A stretch of DNA of 64,000 nucleotides from Iris pallida. Lineage: Eukaryota > Streptophyta > Magnoliopsida > Asparagales > Iridaceae. The position numbers and the translations under genes are program-made. Location: assembly GCA_029216955.1 (NCBI GenBank), contig JANAVB010002199.1, positions 14,755,417 to 14,819,416 of the forward strand, written 5' to 3'. Of this stretch, positions 1-13,400 are shown piece by piece. The notes below the pieces were generated by a model. It searched no databases, was not told the origin of the DNA, and worked only from the letters and a program-made list of their open reading frames with translations. How positions within the stretch are numbered: position 1 is the stretch's first letter; every line of letters begins with the position of its first letter.

Positions 1-511
1 TGATTCTATGCTTGATCATTTTGTCAGTACATCCAGCTTTAGCTTCTTCTTCTTTTTTGTTGAATTTACTCCAGCTTAGTGAGTTTTGAGATTTATCTTC
101 AGAATTTTTTGTTAACATCGTGAGCGGGAAGTCCTCTAAAAGATCCATAAGAAAGATCTATCTTGAAAGAAACAGTGACATAATCCAACACCAAGATTGC
201 TGGGCCATAAGTATCACTTAAGATTGCCAAATTTGGCCATGTTTGCATCATGCAATTGATACTCACATTTCCCAAAACAAATGGTAGATTGTTGATATAT
301 TTAGTCAATTTCACTGGACTATCTTTTGTCATCAAAATGCTACATCTGTGTGAGGCAGTTTATCTCATTCATTCTTTTCTGGAACATTTATTTGCACAGA
401 AATTAACAGAAGTTTTCTCTAGTTCGTGGCAGAAAAATGCTCTGATGTGCCTGGCATGTGTTTTGAAGTGTCGTTGTCATTATTTATTTATTTATTTATT
501 TTTCTGTGCAG
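1..511 (+). other. Intron sequence upstream of the first visible exon
   Basis: Ends in a pyrimidine/TTTA-rich tract and the acceptor TGTGCAG at 505-511. I could not recognise an upstream SGR6-type exon. On the - strand, 99-335 is an open frame of 78 codons of ordinary composition (for example AILSDTYGPAILVLDYVTVS) that I cannot identify; it may be a captured gene or transposon fragment. Confidence 0.5.
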
Positions 512-3500
512 ATGCCTGGGCATGCTGCTACAAAAAGTTGATGACAGGATCTATGTTCATGAAAAGATTGACTTGATGTATAAGCATGCAAACATATCCA
601 TTCCTGTAAATAGGCTTGGACTTGCTAAAGGCATGGGGCTGGTATGTTTGTACTACCAGACTTGCTTGGTTTTGATTTTTCAATGTCTCATTTTCGTAAA
701 TCCTTATGCAGGTAGCAGCTTCACATCTGGATACTGTATTAGAGAAGCTAAAGTTCATATTAGATAATGTTGGGAGTAGTAGATTTCAGAGGTACTAGTG
801 AAGCTAGATTGATGTGTTTGAAGTATCTCTTTTTTCTTGAAGTCTAGGATTTTACTTGTTCTATTTATCATGACAGAAATCTTGATATCCAAGTTAAGTA
901 TCCATTTTAGTCTATTATTGGCAACACCTGAAAACTAAATTACTCTTGTTTCAACTTTGCAGTGCCCTTTCTGTAACTATTATTCTTGCTTCTTTATCCA
1001 TCAAATCTTGTTCTCCCTTGTATCTAATAAAATGTGACTGCTTTACTATCTTCTTCATTCTATGCCCTTGTCTGTTTCACAATGCAAATGTTAACACCTT
1101 TGTTTGGTTGGAAATCCTTGAGTTGATAGCTTAATTTTCTTTGAAGACAAATCTTAGTGTTTGTTAGTTCTTTGCTGAAATATATTTAAGGTGATAATGC
1201 AGAGAGATCACTTCATGAAAAAATGTCCTAGCATTTTGTTGCGATTCAGATGGAGACTGAAGTAGCTCACTCCTGTATAACATGCGGATCAATTATTTTT
1301 TCTCAATCGTTTTCCCCTAATATAGAAAAATGTTTACTCTGAAGGCAGTACTGAGATATATGGCTGGTTTAAAATTTACTACTTGTAACGACATTATAAT
1401 TAGGCCACATGATTTTTAACTATTTCACATTAACACCAAAATGTTTGAAATTATATCTTATATTGTAAATTATAGATTTGTTAATCTTTATATTGTCCAC
1501 CACCCCTTTACAACTTCCTCAAAACTGTCGCTTCTTCTCTGAACTGGACATCTGAGCAAGCTAGTGGCTGGCAGAGATAAGTTTGAAAATCCATGTTCAG
1601 GTCGCCAGGACAGCCCAAGTTCATTTGTTACGGGAGAAAATATTTCATGTGGTTCTAAAATACCCGCAAATAAGCAGACAATGGATTTGTAAACCCAAGA
1701 AGAAACTTGTTGAATGAAAAATCCTCAGGACACAAATGTTGGATGAAAACCCCACTAATGGGATGCCAAAATTGGGACGCTAAGATTGGAAAATCAATGA
1801 AGATGGTACACAAAAAAGTTGAAGTGAATTGAAATCTACAAAGAAGTAAATTATGAAAGGGATATGGAAATCCATAATCAAGCAACACTTGTAGATTCTA
1901 AGTATCACAAACAAACAAAACGACCAAATTCTATAGTAAAATCAAACAAAACCAACCCAAACAACTAACTAAATTATATGACTGACGGATTTAATTGTAT
2001 GCCGTGAAAAAGTTATAAAATACAAGCCACAAACCAGATGTTGAACCTCAATCAGAAACTTACCTGGATCAAATTAATCACGAAACAGGATCATTGTAAA
2101 TGAAGTTTTCCATGAAAAGGATCAATCATTGAGAAAGAATTGAGCACATAATTTGAATTGGGAATCCATTGGCAAACTATAAAAAAAAATCATGTTTGCC
2201 TATGGGTTCCCAAAACCCAAAACTATAATGGACTAAACAAATCAATCATTGAGAAAGAATTGAGCACATAATTTGAATTGGGAATCCATAAATAATCTAT
2301 AAAAAAACATCATGTTTGCCTATGGGTTCCCAAAACCCAAAACTATAATGGACTAAACAGAACTTTGAAAACCAATAGCTACCTAGATCGTCTAATAGAA
2401 GTGAACACAAGAAAGGAAGAAACATGATAAAATTGTGATTTCTTCTTCTTTTGAGGGCATGAAAGTGTGTTACGTATTTATCCTGTTCTGTTTATCTTGC
2501 AGTTTTTCATATGTGACTGGTAAATTTGTGTTTTCTTCTTCTATAGATTCCTATCTTTCTTCTCTATTGGAGCTAGATCAGAAGATGCTGATGATGTATA
2601 TGCTGCATTAGCCTTGATGTATGGATATGCTGCGAGATATGCTCCATCAACAGTTATAGAAGCTAGAATTAATGCTCTTGTGGTATGCCTTATGTTTTGA
2701 AAAAATGTAACGTTTTTCTTTCAGAGTTTGTTATTTTTCATGTTTTATTTTATTCATTGTTGCAAGTTCTTTCATTAACAATACTCTGTTGCAGCATTTA
2801 AAATATTATATGTCATGCTACAAGGGGGGCAGTGTCAAGCTAAAACATGGATATTCATCATATCCATACTCCATAGAAATATCATTTCTATCATGTCTCT
2901 GTTTATAGTGCAAAAATTAGGAAAGCTGTTCGTACATCTTGTTTCTTTCGTTTTGCATTGAACATTGTACGTGAGATAAATCGTGATGTATGCTGTATTG
3001 AAGATTATGTTTCTCATTATCTATAGTCTGTGTGTAAAAACAGAGCTGTTTTCTCTATGTTGCCCGTATACACAGACAGTGCTCATCCCTCTGATGCTAA
3101 ACAATTGTTAGTTTACCAACCTATGGCATTGATGAACTTTGTGGTTGGTGTACTTACAACTTTTACTTGCAGGGTACAGATGTGCTCTCACGACTTCTTC
3201 ATGTACAAGATCCTACCGCAAAGCAAGCTGTCATCACTGCAATTGAGCTACTAGGTTCTTTTTTGGCCACATTTTCTTTTGGATCACCATTCATGATTCT
3301 TTTTGTAAGTTAATCCTTAGCTATGTACTTGTTGCTCTGAACTTGAAATCACATATGCTAACTTCTTTAGTGCTGACCTTTGATTTCACACTATAGCGGT
3401 TAGGTTCCAATTGTGAAGGGACTCTAGGGTGAGAATGAGGTTTTCCAAAACTAATATCCATCTAATAATGGATTTGGCTCTAAGGTGTAGTGAGCCATTT

Positions 3501-6500
3501 TACGTTTACAGACTAAGTATCAGCTCTATATAAACTCCTGTCTGGAACACGGAAGCAAGGTAACAAATGCAACACATTCACATGATCACATGATATATTG
3601 TCCTAAAAATTATAGGATATGCGGAATGGAAACACATTGGAAACAGATAAAGAGGTTTTTGTGTTACTTATTGGAATCACACTCTTGGTGATGGCACTTT
3701 GAGAGACTTGCAGGATGCAGATGACTCTATTTGGATCAACAAAGGAAACTTTACAGAGTACCATGATATAATATGAGGATAATGGTGCGATGTGGTAAAC
3801 TGGTGTGACTTCTATTATCAGATTTTCTGAATATGAATAGAAGATCATTCTATATGTTAACAAAATATATGGGGAGCCCTGAGAATATCAATTAGTATGG
3901 AATAGTTGACAGCTTGCAGAATGCAAGTAACAAACTATATGTTTTACAGGCAATTTGTAATAATAAAACAAGAGTAATACACTCCAACTAAATAATATGT
4001 TTCCATTTCTTTATGATTGTTTAATATGAAACTGCTGCATGTGACAATAAATCTACATGAATATCATGCCTTTTTTTCTTACATGAATAGCATGTTGAAT
4101 TTATACTAATAATACAGAAACGTGTGATGGAAATATCCAACTTGCATATATAGAAGAATACCACATCTTGAGTGTGTCTTCATTGTCTATGCTTAATACA
4201 ATTATTTTTCCCTTCACGTTGAAGACATTAGTTTGTTCAATTTTTTGTTTTCTATATGCATACAAAAGGTAACTGCATGTTTGACATGGTTTTTCATTTT
4301 CTGTAGAAGTATGGTGTTGGTGTTGTGATAGGTTTTTCAGTACATGTTTGTCCCAATGAACTATAGTCTATAGGGTGTCCAGCAACTATAACCGTCAACA
4401 TCTTGAAACCTATCAGGGGCTGGATTAGAAATGCATGAAAGAGGCCACAGCTAGGCTCACTATGCTACTAAAGCTCAGGCCTCAGGAACATATGAAAAGT
4501 GAACAATACTTGAGTGGGAAACATAATTGACATCTAAATACATTTATATAAACTAATATATTGACATAATGAGAAGCTAGATGCAGTATTATCATGATGC
4601 TTGGGCACGGTTACAGGTGCAGATTCTGTTAAGCCCAGAAAAGAGAAGGATTCACACACATATAACCTCCGTCTTGTGATACCTATCTAGACACAGCTTG
4701 CAGTGCCCATGCTTATATTGATTAAGCTCGACCCAACAATTATCAACTAACCGATGCAGTTCATGAAATTGATATTTCCTGATTCATCAACAAAGTAGTC
4801 TTCACTTCTTAGAGGACATCCTGACCCAATAGGCCAGAACGCATGATCAATGTCTTGTGGTGAAAAGATTAAAAGTACAAGGGCGGGCTTGAAAATTAGC
4901 TCATTGGAGTAGAAGGAATTTAATTCAGTTGATTGGTTGTGACCAATTCAAGTGAGTACCACTTCCCATTTATTTCTTATTGATAGAGAATCAACATGCT
5001 ATTGGACATTTATTTTGTTTCGGTACTATGTACTATTCCAATTCAATAAAAAGATGACATATTACACACACAATAAAGAAGTAGTGTTAATATCAGTTTA
5101 AACACATACTTAGTAGGTAACACACAGTAGATTAAACGACAACCAAGTGGAAGGGCCTTCCCAACGAAGTAACAGATTGATTTAGTGTCTGGATTCATGG
5201 TTTCTTCCCTTAAATTTTCAGATTCTTCTTAGAGAAGGTTTGGGAAGAATTGTCCGGTGTCTGTTTTTGTTGTTAGTGTCCTACACTGGTACCTCACACA
5301 AGCAGAAGAATCTTACATATAGTATAATCTTTTATAGGTTTTTGTACCCTGGCCCAAATTACACTCTTCAACAAGATGAGTTCATGCTTTCTTGTGATTT
5401 TCCTTTCTATGTATTATACCAACGAGGTCAGGCGAATTATATTGCATTATATCTTTTTCACATAGAATCTTTCCTTTGCATATATAGAATATTGTTTCCT
5501 ATCTCAAAAGTTTACTATTTGTAGGCCGTGCTGTCATTAATGCTGCCGAAATGGGGATCTCATTCCCACTAAAACGAAGAGACCAACTTCTTGATTATGT
5601 GTTGACTTTGATGGGCAGAGATGAAGGTGATGGCATCATTGATTCAAGTACTGAACATCTTCACACACAGGCATGTATATCCTTTGGTACTTGTTCTTTG
5701 CGTGATTTTGTCTAATGTTAGTGGCACCTACTTGACCCCTATATGCTTATATATTGGGCTTATGCCTTCTTGTAAATCTTTCTGCAGAGCCTTGCTTTAA
5801 GTGCTTGTACAACTTTGGTATCCATAGAGCCAAGATTACCAATGGAAACAAGGAATCGTGTTTTGAAGGTTCTCGTCTCATTCATAGGTCTTGGGTATTT
5901 AATTCTAAGTTATTTTCTTGATGGATTTTAGTCATTTCCTTGTTGACTTGGCAGGCGACGTTAGGCTTTTTTGCTTTACCAAATGAGCCGTTGGATATTG
6001 TTGATCCACTCATAAAGAATCTCATTACACTTTTATGTGCCATTCTTTTAACTAGGTAAACCATATATTTCATTTATATTATGCTGTTAATTATTATGTT
6101 GTTACTTCATGACTAATTTATTACTAAGATTTGCATTGATTTCTTCTAGCAAGTCGAAATTAGAATGTCCCATAGTTTTTGGTTGTACCCAAAACAATGT
6201 AATATGTCCTACGAGTTCAAAGCAACCATACGGTTTATGATGCATATGAGACTCAAAAACCGGTATTGCTTTGAACTCGTAGGACATATTATATTGTTTT
6301 GGGTACAACCATACGGTTTATGATGCTAGTTTGCTAGGCGTATGGTTTGGTTCCTCTTTTTTTTAATGGTATGTTGGGACAACACAAGTTCCCCCAGCTA
6401 CTTTCAGATATGGAAAGGAAGTATGCAGATGAGAAAAGGGATACTTTTGAGAAAACCCCTTTTGAAGAAGTTTTATATATATATATCGAGGACCTACATC

Positions 6501-9483
6501 AAGCCTCCGTTGAGTTTACGTCTTGGCATCTGGTTGATCACCCAGGTCCCTGTATGCTTGCGGTATAGGTATAAAAGCTGGAGTACAACAAGAATTTAGT
6601 CCCACGTCATATAATTAGTAGGACTACGAGACATATATAAAGGATTAACTGAAGACCTAAAAAGGATTTTACTTTTAAGCCAATAATGCCAACTCCGATC
6701 TGAATAACCCATTTTTCCACACTAACATTTGGTATCAGTGCCCATGATATGAATCTGAGAGGTTGAGCATGGAGTGGCAATGGGTGCATGTGGGGTTAGC
6801 ATCTCTTTGACTTATTATTGGTGCTCTAGATGCATTTAGACAGGATGTGTTGTCACATGATAATTATAGTCGGTTATGTCACCAAAAGGTGGTCCTGAAG
6901 TTTGCATGTTAAGTGAGCATAATTGTATGGGTTGACTCTTACCCCTGTTGAGTTTGTGTTTTGCATCCGGTTGAGCACCCAGGTATCCACTATGATGGCG
7001 GTAAAAGCAGAGTAATGTTGGCTTGTTTCTTATTACACGCACTCTAGTCCTTATGATGTTTGTGCTGGCTGTGGGCTGAGTGATGTACTCCAGTTACCTA
7101 TTTGTTCTAGCTAACATGCAAGCAGTAATAAGAGTTCAGACTCTACAAGGAACCCGTAGAAGATATTGGGTATGCTTCGGAAAGTTCGGATAGGTATCTG
7201 GGTGGTCGAACGCTTGGGTTGGATCCTATTATCCAACTATGCTGATACCTGGCAATTGCCAGTTCATGACTCCATTGGTGTAGAGTTCTTAATCCAGCTT
7301 AGATGGGAAAGAGACTGAATACTCATCTGTATGGTGTGTAAAGATTTCAATCGCATTTCTTTCTTCTAAAGCAGGCATTTGGTCAAAGTTTCAAATCTCT
7401 AGGTAGTGTAGGTTTGTCTTTCAATTTTCTTTATGCCACTAGGGTTTTATTTTGGTTAGACTTCTGTTTCAACTGTAGTGCTGCTGGAGAACGCTTGCAA
7501 GTAGTTTGACAACCTCCCAAGTTTTGAGACCATAGTTGTAGGTTAATGCTTTCAATATTCTTTATGCCACTAGGGCCTTATTATGGTTAGACTTCTGGTT
7601 TCAACTGTAGTGTTCCAGGAGAAAGCTTGTTAGTAGTTTGACAACCATGTTTTGGAGTGTTACTTAATGTCTGCCATCTCTTCACTTATTCTCTTTCTGT
7701 ATATTCCTTTTAGATGTGTACCTGTTTTATAGTTACGATATTTTCATAAACTTTTAATTGTTGAACTCATTTATGTTATCCAGTAACCAACTGGCAGTTG
7801 CTTCCTGATTTGTGTCTCGTGATCATTGCTAAATTGTTATATGGATTTCTTTAGCTTGTTTTGTCCCATACATTCTCATAAAGTATAGTAGATATCTTAT
7901 TGGAGCAATGCCACTAGAATCGCTGCATCAGTTTACTTTTTCTGAATGTTTAATATTTAAACTTCACTGGTCTTTTCCCCTTCAACTAATAATCTGTCCT
8001 GGTCAGTGGTGAAGATGGTCGAAGTAGGTCAGAGCAGCTTTTGCATATTCTTAGACAGCTAGACATATATGTTTCATCTCCCGTGGAACATCAAAGGAGA
8101 AGAGGTTCTGTTGCTGTCCACGAGATGCTACTCAAGTTCCGCACGCTTTGCTCTGGTGGATTTTGTGGGCTTGGTTGTTATACAAACTGTACGCATGGCA
8201 AGCAAATTGATCGAGCACAAAGAAACTTCTCAAATTTACCATGTAAAAATAGATTTTGATTGTTGGTTCTTTCGAGTTGCTCAACCCAATATAAGTTTTC
8301 TCAATCTTGCCTGGTTTTGCTTCCAGCGGTATATGTATTGCCAAGTCGCGAGTTGTTAAGCTTGGGGGAAAGGATCATTGCTTATCTTCCACGTTGTGCT
8401 GATACAAGTTCTGAAGTTAGAAAGGTCGCAGTTCAAGTAGGTGTTATCAACTTAACTTTAGCTTTCAGTCATACTATATTAAAGGCTTCATCAATTCTTT
8501 CAGAAATATTCAGTAGTAAGTTGAAGCTATATTGGTGTCATCATTTCTTTTGTAGATTGTTGGCTTATACTTCAGTATATCCTTATCTCTTCCAAGGGTG
8601 GTGGCATCCAGTGGTGGTCTTGATCTTGAATTGTCATACAATGCCTTGTCCTCCCTCGAAGATGTGATTTCCATTCTAAGAAGAGTGAGCATCTTATTCC
8701 TTTCCGCCTTCATATCAGATTCCTTCATTTCAACATGTTGTTCCTCACCATTTTTCAGGATGAGTCTATTGATCAATCAGAAGTCTTTAATAGAGTTGTT
8801 TCATCTGTTTGTGTTTTACTAACAAAAGATGAGGTGAGCTTGTTTCTTGTTAGTTTTACGGAATCAATTTAAAATAAATAAATCTAAGCTCAAGAGACAC
8901 CCTTGATGATTTCTTGATCAGCTGGTCATCTCATTGCATACGTGCACTGCTGCCATATCTGATAAAATTAAGCAGTCAGCTGATGGTGCTATTCAGGCTG
9001 TCATTGAGTTCATCACCAAGAGAGGAAATGAATTGACTGAAGTTGATGTCTCAAGGTTTAACTTCTTATGAATTTATGTTAGTTTCTGTAGTGATGTGTT
9101 TGAGACCATTGAATGGCGCACGTTTGTCTGCAGGACAACTCAATCTTTACTATCCGCCACCGTGTTTGTAACTGACAAGCATTCACGTCAGGAAATCCTT
9201 AATGCTGTATCCTTGTATCTGTCCTTTGATTAGTTAGGTTTTGTAATACAATATAACTTAAACATGTTTTATAATGATGTTAGAGAACAAAATGCATGTG
9301 TGGTCCTACCATTTGTACCTCCCCAAGTGTTTCTCTTGACTTTCTGCAAAGATATCGTGTCTCGCAGAAAATACAAACTCAAATATTGTTTTCAATGAAG
9401 TGTTGGTTACTGCTGGACGGGACTTAGTGACAAAAGATGTATCCAGATTGCGAGGAGGCTGGCCAATGCAGGATGCATTCATT
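512..9483 (+). CDS. SGR6: SGR6-like exons 1-14 of the visible part
   Basis: Exon coordinates: 512-641, 712-791, 2547-2682, 3173-3254, 5525-5670, 5788-5868, 5955-6055, 8007-8242, 8327-8436, 8556-8684, 8759-8833, 8922-9055, 9134-9206, 9352-9483. The base at 512 is the third base of a codon, so at least one exon lies upstream. All donors are GT except the GC at 5671. The exon at 8007-8242 carries a Cys-rich loop ([14 protein letters not shown]). Exon 14 starts after a weak acceptor ending GCAAAG at 9346-9351; it keeps the frame and the family sequence. Confidence 0.85.
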
Positions 9484-10102
9484 GTGAGTCCCTCGCCATT
9501 TCTTGATTATTTTTCGTTATTAGTGTCATTCTTTAGAAATGGCCTCTTTGTTCCTTCTTTAAAAGAGTTGATTGTCATTCTCTTCATAAGAATCATTATA
9601 GGTGGTTTGGACTTTGAACATGTGCAATGCAGACAAATAGGTGCAGAATAAGGAGCGATAAGATAGTTGTTAAAATGGGCTTCTATGACTTAAGAGTAGG
9701 CTTAAATAAACGTGGATTGAAGCTGTCAAGGACATGGATTTTGTTAGCCTTACATAAGGCATGGCCTTAAGAGAGCGGAATGCAACAAAAGGATTCAAGC
9801 AGCCGATCCCAATTTTTTTGCATAAAGACTTTTTTGTTGTTAATAAGAAGAATCATCATATTCAAATCTTTATAAAACGTTATTGTGTGAAGTTAATTAG
9901 TTTCTATTTAAGGAAGGCATGGCAGGTTGCATATTACACCATATTATATTGATCTTTGACATGATCGGATCCTTGTGTCGACATTTCTTTTGCCAATACT
10001 TCTTTCTTTTTATTTTTTTTACTGATTTCACCGGAATAGAGAGCCACAATTTCGGTATTGGTTGGTATCATTCGGATGGGTATCAAATAAGACATGCGAA
10101 AA

Positions 10103-10158
<56 letters not shown>

Positions 10159-10277
10159 ATCCGGATCAAAGACCCTGTCCGCGGAGCCCCGCCAAAGCCC
10201 CGCACGGCCGCGGGCCCGCGATGCGGCGCGATCCAACGGCCAAGGATTGCGGGGCTTCGGCAGGGATCCCGATCCGG

Positions 10278-10328
<51 letters not shown>

Positions 10329-10421
10329 TAATTAGTTTCCGGAATCGCTCCCACTGGGATTCGAACTCGAAACCACTCGGGCCGCATGCCTCACCACTAC
10401 CACTAGGCTAGGGGTCATTGG

Positions 10422-10459
<38 letters not shown>

Positions 10460-13400
10460 AAGACCAAGGACTGAGGCTAGAGTAATCCCCCAATTGGATA
10501 GGATCCCTCTATTCCTATGTGTGTCCTTAGCCTTTACATTCACTTTTGACATCACAATGGGCATATTCTCCTGAACTCTCTTCATAATTACAGTCTTATG
10601 TGTCTCCAGTTGATGAAAGACCCTCCTAATCCTCTCCTCCCAGATGTGTGTCCGATGATAGGACAACTCTCATAAGGATTGAAAGGTTTGCTTTCCTTCT
10701 TGATATGACATTTCAGTGTAGATATCTGCTCTTTTAATGAACATCTCCTTCTCCTTTGGTAGCGCAATTTCAAAGAACTAAGCTTCCATATGTAAGCTGT
10801 ATATGCACAATGGAAGAACAAATGCTGGACTGATTCTGGTTCAGCTTTACGTAGAGGGCACTGGGGATCAATTTTCATACCCCATCTAAGCACCCGATCC
10901 TTCGTGAGCATTCTGTTAAGTATTGCCTTATACAAGCAAGCACTCATCTTCAAGCAGTTTCTTCTAAACCGCACCACATCATGCCAGTCCTCAGTTGGGT
11001 AGTGTTTCCTGAACAGGTGTAGAACAGATTTGACAGTGAATCTCCCATCCTTTGCACCATCCCAGGCTCAATAGTCTGTCACCTGAGAGTTATCTATCTC
11101 GATGACCATGATTCCATCCTCTAGGAGTCTAGTAGCCTTCAGTTTGTCAGCTCTCCAAGCTCCTTCCTCTATGATACTGCCTCACTGGCTTATTCCCTCC
11201 TAGGACATGTAATGAGTCCCAACCAAATCTATCAAAAAGTATACACTGTGGTAACCATGGGTCAAACCAGACACTAGTATGCTCATCATTGTATATATAT
11301 ACACATTTTCTTCGTTGTAGAATCTCCTCCCTTCCAAATACAGATAACTTTGTCAAGTACAACAGTAACACAAGCTCCAACATCTTGTTTTTCCATACCA
11401 AACAAGGTGGTTAGCAAGAGGGAGGAAAGATCCTCATCCGAGGGGAATGGTGTTTAGTGCAAGTAAGTTTGTTGTAAGAAGTGGAAATAGGTGTTTACGG
11501 CAAGTAAGTTTGTTGTAAGAAGTGGAAATAGGTGAGGCAGATAGAGTGAAGGACTATATGCGCCTGTGCTGTTTGACTTTGATGTCTGAAGTAAGGTAGT
11601 TGCTCAAAAGAAGAATTAGTAACAATTAGTTATCACAGAGGCTAGAGAATCTACTTTCTTGGATAAGGAAGAGAAAGTTAACGGAAGGGAATGTAGACAC
11701 TGAACAAAAGGTTGATTCTTGAAGAGAAGCAATCAATTGGTTGAATAGAGAAGTATCCAGCATCTTTAATAGGAAAATAAAAGGAATGATAATATAATGA
11801 AATGCGCGGCATTTGTTGTTAATAATATGTTTAATGTTCAAGAATAAATGGTAGTTAGGTAACATCGTAAGGGGAAAAAAGGGAACATCGTACTGCATCA
11901 TGAAATGTATATGTACTAATACTACATTTATTAGTGTACAAGAATAAAATGTTGATGTTTGACAGCCAGTCATAAAGACATTGTCAATTCTTTTTTGGAT
12001 ATTTTTTATGCTTCATAGCCGACCCAATTCTGACAGGAGATTCACGAGAAGGCTTGAATGATCATGATGGTGATGAGTATAAACATACAGAAAGCAGAAT
12101 GAACAAAGTAATACAGTGACATGTACATGATTTTTCAAAACTACTTGGCCAATTCACTAAGTCCAACTGGAAGATTTACTTTTGCCTTTGCACCTCAAGT
12201 TGACTCATTGTGATCTGTCAACCTAGGCGTTCTAAATGTAAACATCCTTTATCTACGTACAGGTTTTATTCATAGTTATTTAAAATGTGCCTAGGTCAGA
12301 TACTCAAAGTTAAGTGAGGTTGTCCCTCGTGTCAGCTAGGCGTGTGCATCATTTTGTTGCGAACAATGTGGCAATATCATTTAGGGATTTCTTTGGCCAA
12401 CCTTTTTGTACTAATATTTATCCATCTGTTCCCTATATGTTTCATTATTTCTTGCTTATTCCTTTTAACTACTTTTGTGATAGGCATTTTCCCAGCATGC
12501 GACACTTTCAAGTTTGTTTTTGGAGCATGCAGTATCCGTACTTAACCGAACACCTGTCCCTAAAGGTGATGTGGAGAGGGGGGAGCACACTAGCCATTCC
12601 CTTGAATCAATCAAGGATGAGGACATTCTTATGGCAGCTGTTCTTGCGCTTACTGCTTTATTTAGGTATAATCAACCAAATGCATACTTACTGGTCAAAA
12701 TTTTGAAATATTTTAATCCGGAAAAGATGCTAACTCAAAACTTATGACAGAGGGGGTGGTAAGACTGGGAAGAAAGCAGTCGAACAAAATTATTCTTCAG
12801 TTCTTTCTGCACTTACTCTTCAGCTTGGAACCTGTCATGGCCTAGCTGGATTAGGACAACATGAACATTTGCGGTATATTCTTGTTTCCTCGAATCCTCC
12901 TCTCTTTGTTACTTGAGATATTTGTTATTGACTGTTTAAATATTATGAAATCAGGACTCTGTTGAGTGCCTTCCAGTCATTCTGTGATTGTGTCGGCGAT
13001 CTCGAAATGGGAAAGGTGGCAATTTTTTTATTAGATGTTTTTGGATATTATCACATAATTTGAGACTTGCAAGTTTCTTCTTCATTATTGTAATATGTTT
13101 GTCGGCATGTAGATTTTAGCTAGAGATGGGGAGCACAATGATAAAGAGAAGTGGATCAACATAATTCAGGAGGTCGCATGTTGTACGTCTATAAAGAGAC
13201 CTAAAGAGGTAAACTGTTGGCTAAGATATTATTCTATATTCATGTATGTTTTAGATTTGCCAACATTCTGATCTATGAAGCATGGTTGTTCTTATCTAGT
13301 CTTCTAATTTATTCCTTTCAACTTAAAATGTCCTCTCATCACAAAACATTCCTCCACTTCATTCATTGTTCTTTAGTTCTATGAATAACATCCTTTTCAA

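Noticed and set aside
9919..10411. Frames with long Tyr-Ile runs.
   Set aside because: Translations of (TA)n microsatellites.
10327..10423. Possible tRNA gene on the - strand.
   Set aside because: A and B boxes are present but no full cloverleaf with an acceptor stem is evident, and it ends in a (TA)n tail; a SINE fits better.
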